Below are positions 48,491-57,608 of a stretch of DNA of 64,000 nucleotides, in pieces. The DNA is from Crassaminicella indica (GTDB taxonomy: Bacteria > Bacillota > Clostridia > Peptostreptococcales > Thermotaleaceae): positions 558,001 to 622,000 of the forward strand of contig NZ_CP078093.1 in the NCBI RefSeq assembly GCF_019203185.1, given 5' to 3'. How positions within the stretch are numbered: position 1 is the first letter of the stretch; the number at the start of each line of letters is the position of its first letter. The notes under the pieces were generated by a model, which was not told the origin of the DNA, made no database searches, and saw only the letters and a program-made list of their open reading frames with translations. The translations under genes and the position numbers were made by a program.

Positions 48491-48575
48491 TACTTTTCCT
48501 CCACTCTCAAATTAGTATGTATATGTCTTTACAAACAAATATATTTTACTTTATACAAAGTTATGCATCACAGTA

Positions 48576-49007
48576 CTACTCCCTATCAATCAGTGCAAAC
48601 TTAATAGTCGCCTTACAAGCAACTTCATCTCCTACATAAGCAACTGCTTCACCTTTTCCCATTCCTCTACGCATACTCACCATTTCAACTTCTAGCCTTA
48701 ATGTATCTCCAGGTACTACTTGTCTTCTAAACTTTGCATTCTCAATCCCTGTAAACACAGCTAGCTTTCCTTTATATTCTTCTAAGGATAGTACTGCTAC
48801 TGCTCCTACCTGTGCCAAAGCCTCAACCTGTAAAACTCCTGGCATTATAGGGTTTCCTGGAAAATGACCCTGAAAGAATGGTTCATTTATAGTTACATTT
48901 TTAATCCCTACTGCTTTTTTTCCTGCTTCTAGTTCAATAATCTTATCTACTAATAAAAATGGATATCTATGTGGGATAATTTTTTGAATCTCTATATTAT
49001 TTAACAT
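48576..49007 (-). CDS. fabZ: 3-hydroxyacyl-ACP dehydratase FabZ
   Basis: 143 residues, the normal FabZ length. It dehydrates 3-hydroxyacyl-ACP in fatty-acid elongation. The active-site His lies in [31 protein letters not shown], which also holds the catalytic Glu. The frame is open to 49073, but AAGGAGTG lies 7 bp before the ATG at 49007. In B. subtilis fabZ also follows the flhO-flhP genes. Confidence 0.96.
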   Translation of the reverse strand: MLNNIEIQKIIPHRYPFLLVDKIIELEAGKKAVGIKNVTINEPFFQGHFPGNPIMPGVLQVEALAQVGAVAVLSLEEYKGKLAVFTGIENAKFRRQVVPGDTLRLEVEMVSMRRGMGKGEAVAYVGDEVACKATIKFALIDRE

Positions 49008-49123
49008 TTTTTTACACTCCTTTTTTATATTCCTTAACTCTTTTATTTTACAAGAAGTTACAGTATTAATCAACCGAATATAAATTTTTTCATTGAAATG
49101 TAAAAATTAGTCATATATACACA

Positions 49124-49157
49124 AAAAGAGTCAACTTAATTCTTCATCGACTCTTTT
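49124..49157 (-). terminator. Terminator after the flagellar rod gene
   Basis: AAAAGAGTC and GACTCTTTT form a 9-bp stem around a 15-nt loop, between the rod protein gene and fabZ. On the minus strand it ends in T residues. Confidence 0.75.
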
Positions 49158-49173
49158 ATACATTTCTTATTCA

Positions 49174-49512
49174 CTATTTCATATTCTTAGATAACTGCTT
49201 GTACATCTGTCTTGCAAGTCCAAATCCCTGACCTTTAGCACTTTCCTCTGCTAATTTTTCATCTAACATATCCTCAAAAATTTCTCGCCCATAGCTCTTC
49301 TCTATAATACCGTCTTCATGAATAGTTTTTCTCATGCTCTTCATCATCATGTTTATAAATATTGCTTCAAATTGTTTGCAGGTTTTCATTAGCTTTTTTT
49401 TGTCTTTTGTTTCTTGTGCTTTTTCAAAAGCTTTTTGAAAGGAATGATCCTTTACTTTACTTTTTTCATATTGAGATTTATTGAGTGTAGTTGATAATAC
49501 AGAATTGATCTT
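49174..49512 (-). CDS. FlgJ-type rod-binding protein
   Basis: 112 residues from a TTG start at 49510-49512, preceded by AAAGGAGTGG; the frame extends to 49545 without a better signal. KTCKQFEAIFINMMMKSMRKT and EIFEDMLDEKLAEESAKGQGFGLA match the N-terminal rod-binding domain of FlgJ. It lacks the muramidase domain of proteobacterial FlgJ. It helps rod assembly and follows flhP. Confidence 0.9.
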   Translation of the reverse strand, partial: KINSVLSTTLNKSQYEKSKVKDHSFQKAFEKAQETKDKKKLMKTCKQFEAIFINMMMKSMRKTIHEDGIIEKSYGREIFEDMLDEKLAEESAKGQGFGLARQMYKQLSKNMK

Positions 49513-49605
49513 CAAGGATATCCACTCCTTTTTTTCTTGATTCAATATTTTGCATCTGTAAAATTAATAAAATTAGTGTAAGTATTTTGCTATTTTGGTT
49601 GGTTT

Positions 49606-49745
49606 TATCAGCTAAGTGCAACGGAAAAGTTCGTTAAAAATCTCCAAAGACAAATTAAACCATCCCTAAAGCTTTTGGAGATTTAGGACTTTGTAGTGGA
49701 ATGTGCTGGTATAAAACCCCAAAAGAGCAACTACGCACATAATTT
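49606..49745 (-). other. Structured intercistronic region after flhP
   Basis: On the minus strand a long stem (AAATCTCCAAA at the left arm with TTTGGAGATTTTT) with outer pairing AAAGT/ACTTT encloses a loop of about 30 nt. A further GTGC...GCAC pairing spans most of the region. It has no coding frame. It may act as a partial terminator or RNA-stability element between flhP and the rod gene. Confidence 0.45.
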
Positions 49746-49753
49746 TATTATTT

Positions 49754-50545
49754 TTACCTTCTTAAATTATTTGCCTGCTCTAGCATCTGATCTGCTGTTT
49801 GAATAGACTTTGAATTTATTTCATAAGCTCTTTGAGCAGTAATCATCTTGACCATTTCTTCTACTACAGATACATTGGAAGCTTCTAAAAAGCCCTGCTT
49901 GATCACTCCTGCATCTCCTTCCTCTGCTTCTATAGCTTCACCTGATGCATTAGTTGCCTTATATAGGTTTTGTCCTATAGCTTCTAGTCCAGCAGGATTT
50001 GGAAATCTTACTAAATCCATTTGTCCTATTTCTTCCCAATCATCTTCTCCTTTTCTTTTTACATTTATCATTCCTTCTGGAGAAACTGTGATTTCTTTAA
50101 TATCACTGCCTAATTCTATATCAGCACCCTCTGCCTGTACAAAATACCCCTCTGATGTAACAAGTCTTGTTTCATCATCCTGTACACTTAATTTAAAGCT
50201 TCCATCCTTTGTATAAAACAAATTATCATTTTCATCTCGTACTACAAAAAATCCATCGCCATCTATAGCAAAATCCAAGTCGTTGTTTGTTTGTTCAGGA
50301 TTTCCCTTTGTAAAAGAACGAAGTGTTGCCATTGGCATAACACCATAACCGATTTCAAGGTTTACTGGTCTTCCCTGTCCTTCATCAATACTTTTTCTGG
50401 TTAATTGCTCATATAATAAATCTTTAAACTCAACCCTCTGCTTTTTATATCCTGTAGTGTTGACATTAGCTAAGTTATTAGATATTGTATCAACATTTAA
50501 TTGCTGTGCCTTCATTCCCGATGCAGCCGTCCATAGTGCTCTCAT
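49754..50545 (-). CDS. flhP: Flagellar basal-body rod protein, FlgG family
   Basis: 263 residues, the length of FlgG. The N-terminus (MRALWTAASGMKAQQLNVDT-ISNNLANVNTTGYKKQ) and the C-terminus (VVEEMVKMITAQRAYEINSK) are the two conserved helices of the rod/hook family. The name flhP is used because gene order matches B. subtilis mbl-flhO-flhP; it could equally be annotated flgG. Confidence 0.93.
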   Translation of the reverse strand: MRALWTAASGMKAQQLNVDTISNNLANVNTTGYKKQRVEFKDLLYEQLTRKSIDEGQGRPVNLEIGYGVMPMATLRSFTKGNPEQTNNDLDFAIDGDGFFVVRDENDNLFYTKDGSFKLSVQDDETRLVTSEGYFVQAEGADIELGSDIKEITVSPEGMINVKRKGEDDWEEIGQMDLVRFPNPAGLEAIGQNLYKATNASGEAIEAEEGDAGVIKQGFLEASNVSVVEEMVKMITAQRAYEINSKSIQTADQMLEQANNLRR

Positions 50546-50584
50546 GTTTGTTTCCCCTCCTATATTTTCTTTCCCTTTAGTCTA

Positions 50585-50685
50585 GTTTTTGATCATCCGC
50601 CGACCGCCTTTAAGGTGCTGTTTCTTCCTTGTCCTGTTATAACAGAAACAGTGCCTTAACGAAGTGGAGAAGGATCATCAAAAAC
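50585..50685. repeat. Large inverted repeat between flhO and flhP
   Basis: GTTTTTGATCATCC at 50585-50598 pairs with 50672-50685 over 14 bp (one mismatch). An inner 13-bp stem (50612-50624 with 50645-50657) and a perfect palindrome CTGTTATAACAG (50634-50645) lie inside. The whole forms a 101-nt cruciform beginning right at the flhO stop codon. It is not a typical terminator because no T run follows. Confidence 0.6.
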
Positions 50686-51759
50686 TTATACTTTTCCGAC
50701 CTCATTTACAGCTTTTCCCAATGTATCATCATAAGCCTTTACGATTTTTTGTCCAGATTCGTAGTTTCTAAAAAGGCTCATCATTTTCACCATTTCCTTT
50801 ACAGCATTGACATTAGATTTTTCTAAAAAGCCCTGAACAATTTTTCCAGTAAATGTAGCCTCTTTCGCTTCCATTCCTTCTGACATTCTATACATGTTGC
50901 TTGCTTCTTTTCTCAAATCCTTCATATTCTCTAGTTCAACAACTTGTATAGTATCTACATATTCTCCATCTACCATTATTTCTCCTAATTCATTAATAGA
51001 CACATCTTTTCCATCTATAATAATAGGTCCATCTATTCCTAATACCTTATATCCATCTAATGTAACAAGCTCCTTATCCTTGTTTAAGTTAAAGCTTCCA
51101 TCTCTTGTATAACGCAAGCCTGCTGATGTTTGAACCTTAAAAAAGCCTTTCCCCTTTATTCCTAAATCAAGATCATTGTCTGTCTCATAAAGTTGTCCTT
51201 GTTCATAATTTACATATACTCTATCAAACCTAACACCACCATTTAAAGTTCCAATAGTATTAGGGGATACTGGTTTTACTAAATTATCTACAATATTACC
51301 ACCTATCATTACTTGTCCACTATTATTGATTTCAAGCTCTTCATCTCCTACATAAATTGGACCTTTATTCCCTAATACCAAGTAGCCAGACCTTGTATCT
51401 ATTTCTCCATTCACATCTTTATAATATGTGCTCAGGTATCCATCCTCGTTTACTGTAAATTTCAAATCCTTATGATAACTATCTCCGTTAGGTGTCCTTA
51501 CTCTAAAATATCCGCCCTTCGTATTTACTTCATATAAATTATCTTCTTTTTTTACTGTAATACCACTAAAATTTTCCACGTTTGAAAAATCCATAGGGGC
51601 ATTGATTTTTTTTATCAAAGTCTCTGGAAAAGACTCGGAAACAACCACGTCTTTTTTATATCCTACCGTATCAATATTAGCAATGTTATTAGTAATCACA
51701 TCCAATTTTTTGTTATTCGTCTGCATAGCAGATGTTGCTGTATAAAGTCCCCTGAGCAT
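50686..51759 (-). CDS. flhO: Flagellar hook-basal body protein, FlgF/FlhO type
   Basis: 357 residues. Starts MLRGLYTATSAMQTNNKKLD with NNIANIDTVGYKKD and ends NAVKEMVKMMSLFRNYESGQ, the conserved coiled ends of rod proteins. A large central domain makes it longer than FlhP. Gene order after mbl supports the name flhO. Secreted by the flagellar export apparatus and built into the rod. Confidence 0.92.
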   Translation of the reverse strand: MLRGLYTATSAMQTNNKKLDVITNNIANIDTVGYKKDVVVSESFPETLIKKINAPMDFSNVENFSGITVKKEDNLYEVNTKGGYFRVRTPNGDSYHKDLKFTVNEDGYLSTYYKDVNGEIDTRSGYLVLGNKGPIYVGDEELEINNSGQVMIGGNIVDNLVKPVSPNTIGTLNGGVRFDRVYVNYEQGQLYETDNDLDLGIKGKGFFKVQTSAGLRYTRDGSFNLNKDKELVTLDGYKVLGIDGPIIIDGKDVSINELGEIMVDGEYVDTIQVVELENMKDLRKEASNMYRMSEGMEAKEATFTGKIVQGFLEKSNVNAVKEMVKMMSLFRNYESGQKIVKAYDDTLGKAVNEVGKV

Positions 51760-51859
51760 GGTTTATCACTCCTTTATGTATACACAGTCTTATTATTTTA
51801 TCGACATACTTATTTAAAATCTTTATACTTTTTTACCAAAATAAAATATTTACTACCAT

Positions 51860-52891
51860 CTACCTAGACCTTCTAAAATCCTTACTGCTCATCATGCTCT
51901 TCTCCAAAACATTAATAGACTCAAGAGACGCTCCAGTTCCCTTTGCTACACATTCAATAGGATCTTCTGCAATATAAGTAGGTATTCCTGTTCTTTCTTC
52001 AATAAGTTTATTTAAACCATTCAACAAAGCCCCTCCACCTGTCATGACAATACCTCTATCACTAATATCCGCTGCCAATTCTGGTGGTGTTCTCTCAAGA
52101 ACTGCATGAACAGAATCTGCAATAGCCATAACTGGTTCTTCAAGAGCATACAGCATTTCTTCAGAAGTAACCTTGATAGTTCTAGGAAGACCTGATACCA
52201 AATCTCTTCCCCTACATTCAGCAGTTAATAGCTTTGTTTTTGGATAAGCTGTTCCAATACTTATCTTCAAGCTTTCTGCTGTCCTTTCACCTATTAAAAG
52301 ATTATGCTTTTTTCTCATATATTTTACAATAGCTTGATCAAATCTATCTCCTGCACATTTTATAGATCTGCTTGCTACAACGCCTCCTAATGAAATAACC
52401 GCTACGTCTGCCGTTCCTCCTCCAATATCTACAACCATATTGCCATCTGGCTTAGATATATCAAGTCCTGCTCCGATAGCTGCAGCAATTGGCTCTTCTA
52501 TCAAATAAGTAGTTCCACCCCCTGCTTCACTAGTCGCTTCTATAGCTGCCCTTTTTTCTACTTCTGTTACACCACTAGGTACACAAACAATTATTTTAGG
52601 CTTGAAGAATCTTCTTTTCCCGCAGGTTTTATGTATAAAATATCGAAGCATTCTTTCTGTCACTTCATAATCTGAGATTACTCCATCCTTTAATGGTCTT
52701 ATAGCAACAATATTTCCAGGAGTTCTTCCTAACATTTTTCTAGCTTCTTCTCCTACTGCTAAAAGCTTATTGGTATTTTTATCAATCGCTACTACTGAAG
52801 GCTCCTTTAGTACGATTCCTTTTCCCTTTATAAATACTAAAACACTAGCCGTACCTAGATCAATGCCTACTTCCATTCCTAATCCAAACAT
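51860..52891 (-). CDS. mbl: MreB-like actin homologue Mbl
   Basis: 343 residues. Actin-fold motifs: phosphate 1 loop DLGTASVLVFIKGKGIVL, VDIGGGTADVAVISLGG and the adenosine loop MTGGGALLNGLNKLI. It polymerises under the membrane and guides cell-wall elongation. The link to spoIIID, flhO and flhP identifies it as Mbl rather than MreB. It is divergent from spoIIID with a 235-bp gap that holds both promoters. Confidence 0.95.
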   Translation of the reverse strand: MFGLGMEVGIDLGTASVLVFIKGKGIVLKEPSVVAIDKNTNKLLAVGEEARKMLGRTPGNIVAIRPLKDGVISDYEVTERMLRYFIHKTCGKRRFFKPKIIVCVPSGVTEVEKRAAIEATSEAGGGTTYLIEEPIAAAIGAGLDISKPDGNMVVDIGGGTADVAVISLGGVVASRSIKCAGDRFDQAIVKYMRKKHNLLIGERTAESLKISIGTAYPKTKLLTAECRGRDLVSGLPRTIKVTSEEMLYALEEPVMAIADSVHAVLERTPPELAADISDRGIVMTGGGALLNGLNKLIEERTGIPTYIAEDPIECVAKGTGASLESINVLEKSMMSSKDFRRSR

Positions 52892-53063
52892 TTTAATCTC
52901 CTTCCATCCTTATCTCTGAAGATATTTTTCTATATAAAATAAATATTTTGTTCGATTAACAGTAAATTTGTCGTATCCACTTTATTCTATTCTATATCAA
53001 TTTTATAATTCCTTTTAAATTTTAAAGTTTTTTCCAGTATCTTTTGAAACTATTTATTTTATG

Positions 53064-53092
53064 TTCTATTGATTGTTTAAGCTGCATAATAT
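53064..53092 (+). promoter_or_regulatory. Possible sigma-E promoter of spoIIID
   Basis: TTCTATT at 53064-53070, a 14-bp spacer and CATAATAT at 53085-53092 resemble the sigma-E pattern (ATATT, 14-16 bp, CATACANT). The predicted start is about 25-30 bp before the spoIIID TTG. spoIIID belongs to the sigma-E regulon in known spore formers; the match here is only partial. Confidence 0.45.
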
Positions 53093-53126
53093 TTATCAAG
53101 GAGTTCATATAAAGGGGGTTGCACAA

Positions 53127-53381
53127 TTGAAAGATTACATAGAAGAAAGAGCAATGGAAATAGCCGAATATATCATAAATGAAAAAGCTACCGTTCGCCA
53201 AACCGCCAAAGTGTTTGGGGTAAGCAAAAGCACAGTCCATAAGGATGTAACTGAACGCCTTCCTAAGATAAACCCTCTGGTTGCAAGTCAAGTTAAGCGC
53301 ATACTTGATAAAAATAAAGCTGAAAGACATATAAGAGGCGGCAAAGCAACAAGGATGAAATATAGAAGTATTCACGAATAG
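53127..53381 (+). CDS. spoIIID: Sporulation transcription regulator SpoIIID
   Basis: 84 residues from a TTG start at 53127-53129, preceded by AAAGGGGG with an 8-bp spacer. The helix-turn-helix TVRQTAKVFGVSKSTVHKDVTERLP and the basic C-terminal helix with RHIRGGKATRMKYR match SpoIIID closely. It regulates mother-cell genes during sporulation. It lies between mbl and the spoIIQ-type gene as usual, but on the opposite strand to both. Confidence 0.94.
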   Translation: MKDYIEERAMEIAEYIINEKATVRQTAKVFGVSKSTVHKDVTERLPKINPLVASQVKRILDKNKAERHIRGGKATRMKYRSIHE

Positions 53382-53384
53382 AGA

Positions 53385-53408
53385 AAAACAGGGGAGCTCC
53401 CCTGTTTT
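53385..53408. terminator. Bidirectional terminator between spoIIID and spoIIQ
   Basis: A perfect 24-bp palindrome (AAAACAGGGGAG and its inverse) with T runs on both sides follows both convergent stop codons, overlapping the end of the M23 gene. Confidence 0.85.
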
Positions 53409-54180
53409 AGTTTTTACTAGATAAGTATGTATTCGGATCCACATTTTTGCCATCTATAAGCACTTCAAAATGAAGATGTGGTTCCTCTAAAGTCTCAAAT
53501 AAAGCTGTTTTTCCTACACCACTTATAATCTGTCCTTGTTCTACCCAATCTCCAACCTTAACCATCTTCTCTGTGCTAAGATTTGCATATTTCGTAATCA
53601 TATGGTCTCCATGAGATATTGCAATGGTAATGCCTAGCTGTGCATCCCTAGTAACCTCCACAACCTCTCCGGATAATGCTGCCACAACAGGGGTATTTTC
53701 AGAAGCAATAATATCTATTCCGTGGTGGGTAGTATATTGATCTAATGTCTTTGAATAAATCAATTTATTTGCTGCATAACCCATTCCTCTTTTTCCCTTT
53801 AGAGGCTCTATCATTTGTACTTTTTTATTTGATACGATCTCTTTTTTTGCTTTCTTAGGCTTTGACTTAATAATTTTATCATCTTTTTTAAGTACCGCTG
53901 ATGAAACTGTAAGCTCTTCTTTATCTTCCATATCCTCAACAACAATAGAAGGCGAATGATCGTAAGCATTTATATCTAAAGACTGATTTTCTTCTACTGA
54001 CGGCGTTTTTATATCTTCTGCTATGAATTGATTAATATTTTTCTTCGTAACCCACATAGCTGTTGTTGCAACGATACATACACATAAAAACAAAACGATA
54101 TAAAACCCTTCATTGTCTAAAAGTTTATAAAGCCCCCTATTTTTAGACCATTTTTTAAAACCCATATACCTCACCTCCAT
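53407..54180 (-). CDS. spoIIQ: SpoIIQ-type M23 (LytM) membrane protein
   Basis: 257 residues. A membrane helix at about 26-46, a linker, and a C-terminal LytM domain with HHGIDI and EEPHLHFEV. The HXXXD and HXH metal ligands are complete, as in clostridial SpoIIQ; in B. subtilis SpoIIQ the site is degenerate. It is made in the forespore and forms the channel with SpoIIIAH during engulfment. Gene order after spoIID supports the assignment over a general peptidase. Confidence 0.88.
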   Translation of the reverse strand: MEVRYMGFKKWSKNRGLYKLLDNEGFYIVLFLCVCIVATTAMWVTKKNINQFIAEDIKTPSVEENQSLDINAYDHSPSIVVEDMEDKEELTVSSAVLKKDDKIIKSKPKKAKKEIVSNKKVQMIEPLKGKRGMGYAANKLIYSKTLDQYTTHHGIDIIASENTPVVAALSGEVVEVTRDAQLGITIAISHGDHMITKYANLSTEKMVKVGDWVEQGQIISGVGKTALFETLEEPHLHFEVLIDGKNVDPNTYLSSKN

Positions 54181-54239
54181 CTAGTATTCTTGCCACTATG
54201 ATGGATTTCATACATAGGTTTTAATCAAAGTTTTCACTA

Positions 54240-55223
54240 TTACTTCATTTTGTTTATTTCTACTCCTACATAATAATGTTTTAATATCTCATCAAATTTA
54301 TATCCTCTCTCTGCCATTCCATTAGCTCCCCATTGGCTCATCCCTACTCCATGTCCATATCCACTGGTGATAAATTTTATATTATCTCCCTCAACATCTA
54401 TCTTAAAGTTTGCAGATCTTAATCCTAATAATTCTCTTAATTCTCTTCCTGTTATGATTTTATTCCCTACCTTCAGCTTTAAAACCCTACCCCCTTCACT
54501 TCTTTCTAATACCTTTAGAGAATCAAGCTTATAAGAATTTATGTTGCAATCACTATATTTATTTTTAATTTTATCAATAAAGGTTTTAGCAGAAACTATT
54601 TGTTCATCCTGAAGATGTGGAGCTCTCTCTTCATATGGACTATCTACACTTCTAAGATATGGTACCCATGCAGCAAAAACATCCTCTGAGTTTTCTGTTT
54701 TCCCACCACTAGTAGAATGGAACAAAGGTTGCTTTACAGGTTCACCTTCATATGTCATAATCAGCCCCTTTGTTTCTTCCACAGCTTTCTCAATTTTAGG
54801 CCAGTAATCCTTCATCCAGTTATCTGACTTAAGCTTTCTTAATTTTTCTTTTGAAAGCCATACTTGACAATGAACACTATCGCATAGCTCTGCTCCTTTG
54901 TGTGCTGGATGTCCATCTTTTCCATAAGCGTTCATTCGTGATACTGCATAAGTTCTTGCTGCAACTGCTTGAGCTTTTAAAGCTTCCATCTGAAAAGCCG
55001 CTGGCATCTCTCCTGCCACAACACCTTTTATGTACTCTTCTAAGCTTAAAAGCTTAATTTCTCCTGTTTCATGCATATATACCCGTACAACCGGTTCACT
55101 TTCTACAATTGGTTCTTTTACAACCTTAGGTTTGTGCACATCACAGCCTTGAATCAACAACATAGGTATACAAATAATAATAACGAACAAAGCAAAAATG
55201 AACACAAATATATTTTTCATCAC
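54240..55223 (-). CDS. spoIID: Stage II sporulation protein D
   Basis: 327 residues with an N-terminal membrane segment and the SpoIID lytic transglycosylase domain: MEALKAQAVAARTYAVSRM, HSTSGGKTENSEDVF and SGYGHGVGMSQWGANGM. It degrades septal peptidoglycan during engulfment with SpoIIM and SpoIIP. The order ywmB-murA-spoIID-spoIIQ is conserved in Firmicutes. Confidence 0.95.
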   Translation of the reverse strand: MMKNIFVFIFALFVIIICIPMLLIQGCDVHKPKVVKEPIVESEPVVRVYMHETGEIKLLSLEEYIKGVVAGEMPAAFQMEALKAQAVAARTYAVSRMNAYGKDGHPAHKGAELCDSVHCQVWLSKEKLRKLKSDNWMKDYWPKIEKAVEETKGLIMTYEGEPVKQPLFHSTSGGKTENSEDVFAAWVPYLRSVDSPYEERAPHLQDEQIVSAKTFIDKIKNKYSDCNINSYKLDSLKVLERSEGGRVLKLKVGNKIITGRELRELLGLRSANFKIDVEGDNIKFITSGYGHGVGMSQWGANGMAERGYKFDEILKHYYVGVEINKMK

Positions 55224-55320
55224 TCTTCCCCCTTTGTGTCTTTTGCTATAAGATTAATGACAGTAAAATTTTACAATCACGTATCTATATAGCTTATGCT
55301 TCACAAAAGGGGAATAGAAC

Positions 55321-55352
55321 AAAAAATGTGCCACAAAGGACACATTTTTTAT
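55321..55352 (-). terminator. Terminator after murA
   Basis: AAAAAATGTG and CACATTTTTT form a 10-bp stem with a T run on the minus strand, overlapping the murA stop. It separates murA from spoIID. Confidence 0.75.
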
Positions 55353-56605
55353 TCTACTCTTTTGATTTTTGCACCTAAAGCACTCAACTTATTTTCAATA
55401 TTTACATATCCTCGATCGATATGATAAACATCTCCAATTTCTGTTGTTCCTTCTGCTGCCATACCTGCAAGAATTAAAGCAGCACCTGCTCTAAGATCTG
55501 TTGCTTTTACCTGCGTACCCTGTAAGCTTTCTACTCCTTGTACTACTGCACTTCTTCCTTCGATTTTAATATTCGCACCCATCCTCTTTAGCTCTGCTAC
55601 ATGCATAAATCTATTTTCGAATACTGTTTCTATGACAACACTCGTACCCTTAGCAACGCTTAAAAGAGTCATAAATTGTGCTTGCATATCTGTAGGAAAT
55701 CCAGGATAAGGTAAAGTTTTAATATCTGTAGAGATAATTCCGTTTTTTGCTATTACACGTATACTATCACTATTTTCTTCTATTTCAACACCACATTCTC
55801 TCAACTTAGCAATTGTAGGCTTTAAATGGTCTGAAAGTACATTTTCAATCAGTACATCTCCACCCGTTATAGCTGCTGCAATCATATATGTTCCCGCTTC
55901 AATACGATCAGGAATAATCATATGCCTTGTTCCACCTAGTTCTTTTACCCCTTCGATCTTTATAGTATCTGTTCCTGCTCCTTTAATCTTTGCTCCTAAT
56001 CCATTTAAAAAATTGGCCAAATCTACTATTTCTGGCTCTTCTGCTGCGTTTTGTATTACTGTCAATCCTTCTGCCATTGTTGCAGCCATCATAATATTTT
56101 CAGTAGCGCCAACGCTTGGAAAGTCCAAATATATTTTATTTCCTATAAGTCGGTCTGCTTTTGCTTCTACATATCCATGTCCCACATTGATTTCTGCACC
56201 TAATGCATGAAAACCTTTTAGATGCAGGTCAATAGGTCTTGTCCCTATAGCACATCCTCCTGGAAGAGAAATCCTAGCTTTTCCCTTTCGTGCCAAAAGA
56301 GGCCCCATCACCAAAAAAGATGCTCGCATTTTTCTAACCAGTTCATAAGGTGCTTCATAATGATGAATACTGCTTCCATCAACTTCAATACATCCTAATT
56401 TAACATCGCTTTTCACACGAGCTCCTATAGATGAGAGTAGTTCACCGATTACTTCCACATCCTTGAGTGTAGGTATATCTTCTAAAACACATTTTTCTTG
56501 AGATAATAAAGCTGCAGCAAGAATTGGTAATACTGAGTTTTTTGCTCCATTGACCCTCACAGTCCCTTTCAGTGGAGGGCTTTTTTCTATAACGATTTTC
56601 GCCAC
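55349..56605 (-). CDS. murA: UDP-N-acetylglucosamine 1-carboxyvinyltransferase
   Basis: 418 residues. First committed step of peptidoglycan precursor synthesis, transferring enolpyruvate from PEP. The catalytic cysteine is in [15 protein letters not shown], so the enzyme should be fosfomycin-sensitive. [15 protein letters not shown] and [16 protein letters not shown] are family hallmarks. It sits between ywmB and spoIID as in B. subtilis murAA. Confidence 0.96.
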   Translation of the reverse strand: MAKIVIEKSPPLKGTVRVNGAKNSVLPILAAALLSQEKCVLEDIPTLKDVEVIGELLSSIGARVKSDVKLGCIEVDGSSIHHYEAPYELVRKMRASFLVMGPLLARKGKARISLPGGCAIGTRPIDLHLKGFHALGAEINVGHGYVEAKADRLIGNKIYLDFPSVGATENIMMAATMAEGLTVIQNAAEEPEIVDLANFLNGLGAKIKGAGTDTIKIEGVKELGGTRHMIIPDRIEAGTYMIAAAITGGDVLIENVLSDHLKPTIAKLRECGVEIEENSDSIRVIAKNGIISTDIKTLPYPGFPTDMQAQFMTLLSVAKGTSVVIETVFENRFMHVAELKRMGANIKIEGRSAVVQGVESLQGTQVKATDLRAGAALILAGMAAEGTTEIGDVYHIDRGYVNIENKLSALGAKIKRVE

Positions 56606-56701
56606 CTGCTAGCCTCCTTTAGATTCGTCATTGTTTTTATACAACCCAAAATAAACACTTCTACATTATTACAAAATATCCTTTAGGAAAATTCTAAAAA
56701 T

Positions 56702-57448
56702 TTAATAACCAATTGCAATAAACGGCGCTCCAATCCAAATATTTGTTTTATCATTATATGAATTGTAGCGAAGAGCTATTTGTAAATTTACTTTTCTTCC
56801 CCCATAGGAATTAAACTTTTTTATTTTGCTACTAAAGCTTGTAATACTAATCATATTTTCATCACGAAAAACTTCTACCTTTACAGCATCCATACTTTTT
56901 ATAATATTTTCCACAACTTCTTCCTTCTGCACATTATCTAATTTCCCCTTAAAGCTCCCTGTAATACAAGAGGTTATATTAACTTTTCCAAAATCATCTA
57001 AAGCTTCCTTTATGTTTTGTGATAAGCTAGTTAAATGTTCTATTTTTTCATCTACAGCATCTATCACAATATTAGTTTCTTTTAAATCGTCACTATTAGA
57101 AGACTGGACAATTATACAGATTGCTTCATCATTTTTTCCTTTTCCCGTTATATATATGTGGATATTTTCTCTGATTGACGCATCTTCTATCTGTTGATCC
57201 TTTAATGCTAGCTTTTTTGATAAATCCATAAGGATTTCCTTTGCTTTAGAAGGACTTGTAAAGCTTTTATCCATAGTTACATATGCATGGATATTTATTT
57301 CTTCTACTGCTCCATCAGTGCTTTTAAAAGCTTTAATTATTCCTTCTTCCTTTGTCATAGCTACCGTATTAAGAGATAACATAAATAATAAGTTCATCAT
57401 CAGAAATAAATAAATAAAAATTTTTTTAAAATTAAAATATGCTTTCAT
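56702..57448 (-). CDS. YwmB-like secreted protein (TATA-box-binding-like fold)
   Basis: 248 residues with an N-terminal signal/anchor (IFIYLFLMMNLLFMLSL) and an extracytoplasmic domain of two similar halves. The position just upstream of murA-spoIID and the size match B. subtilis YwmB, a family of unknown function with a TBP-like fold. The assignment is mainly from context. Confidence 0.72.
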   Translation of the reverse strand: MKAYFNFKKIFIYLFLMMNLLFMLSLNTVAMTKEEGIIKAFKSTDGAVEEINIHAYVTMDKSFTSPSKAKEILMDLSKKLALKDQQIEDASIRENIHIYITGKGKNDEAICIIVQSSNSDDLKETNIVIDAVDEKIEHLTSLSQNIKEALDDFGKVNITSCITGSFKGKLDNVQKEEVVENIIKSMDAVKVEVFRDENMISITSFSSKIKKFNSYGGRKVNLQIALRYNSYNDKTNIWIGAPFIAIGY

Positions 57449-57608
57449 AATCCCTCTCCCTCAGCAATAAAAAATATAAAGGGAAGAAAATAAATAAGAA
57501 AAATATGTTAAAGGGGGACGAAAACATATTCTCTATCTATTCCTTCCCTTGTTATTAAAAGTATTGACCGAAGAAAAAGGGAATATACATCGGTATAATA
57601 AAAAATAT

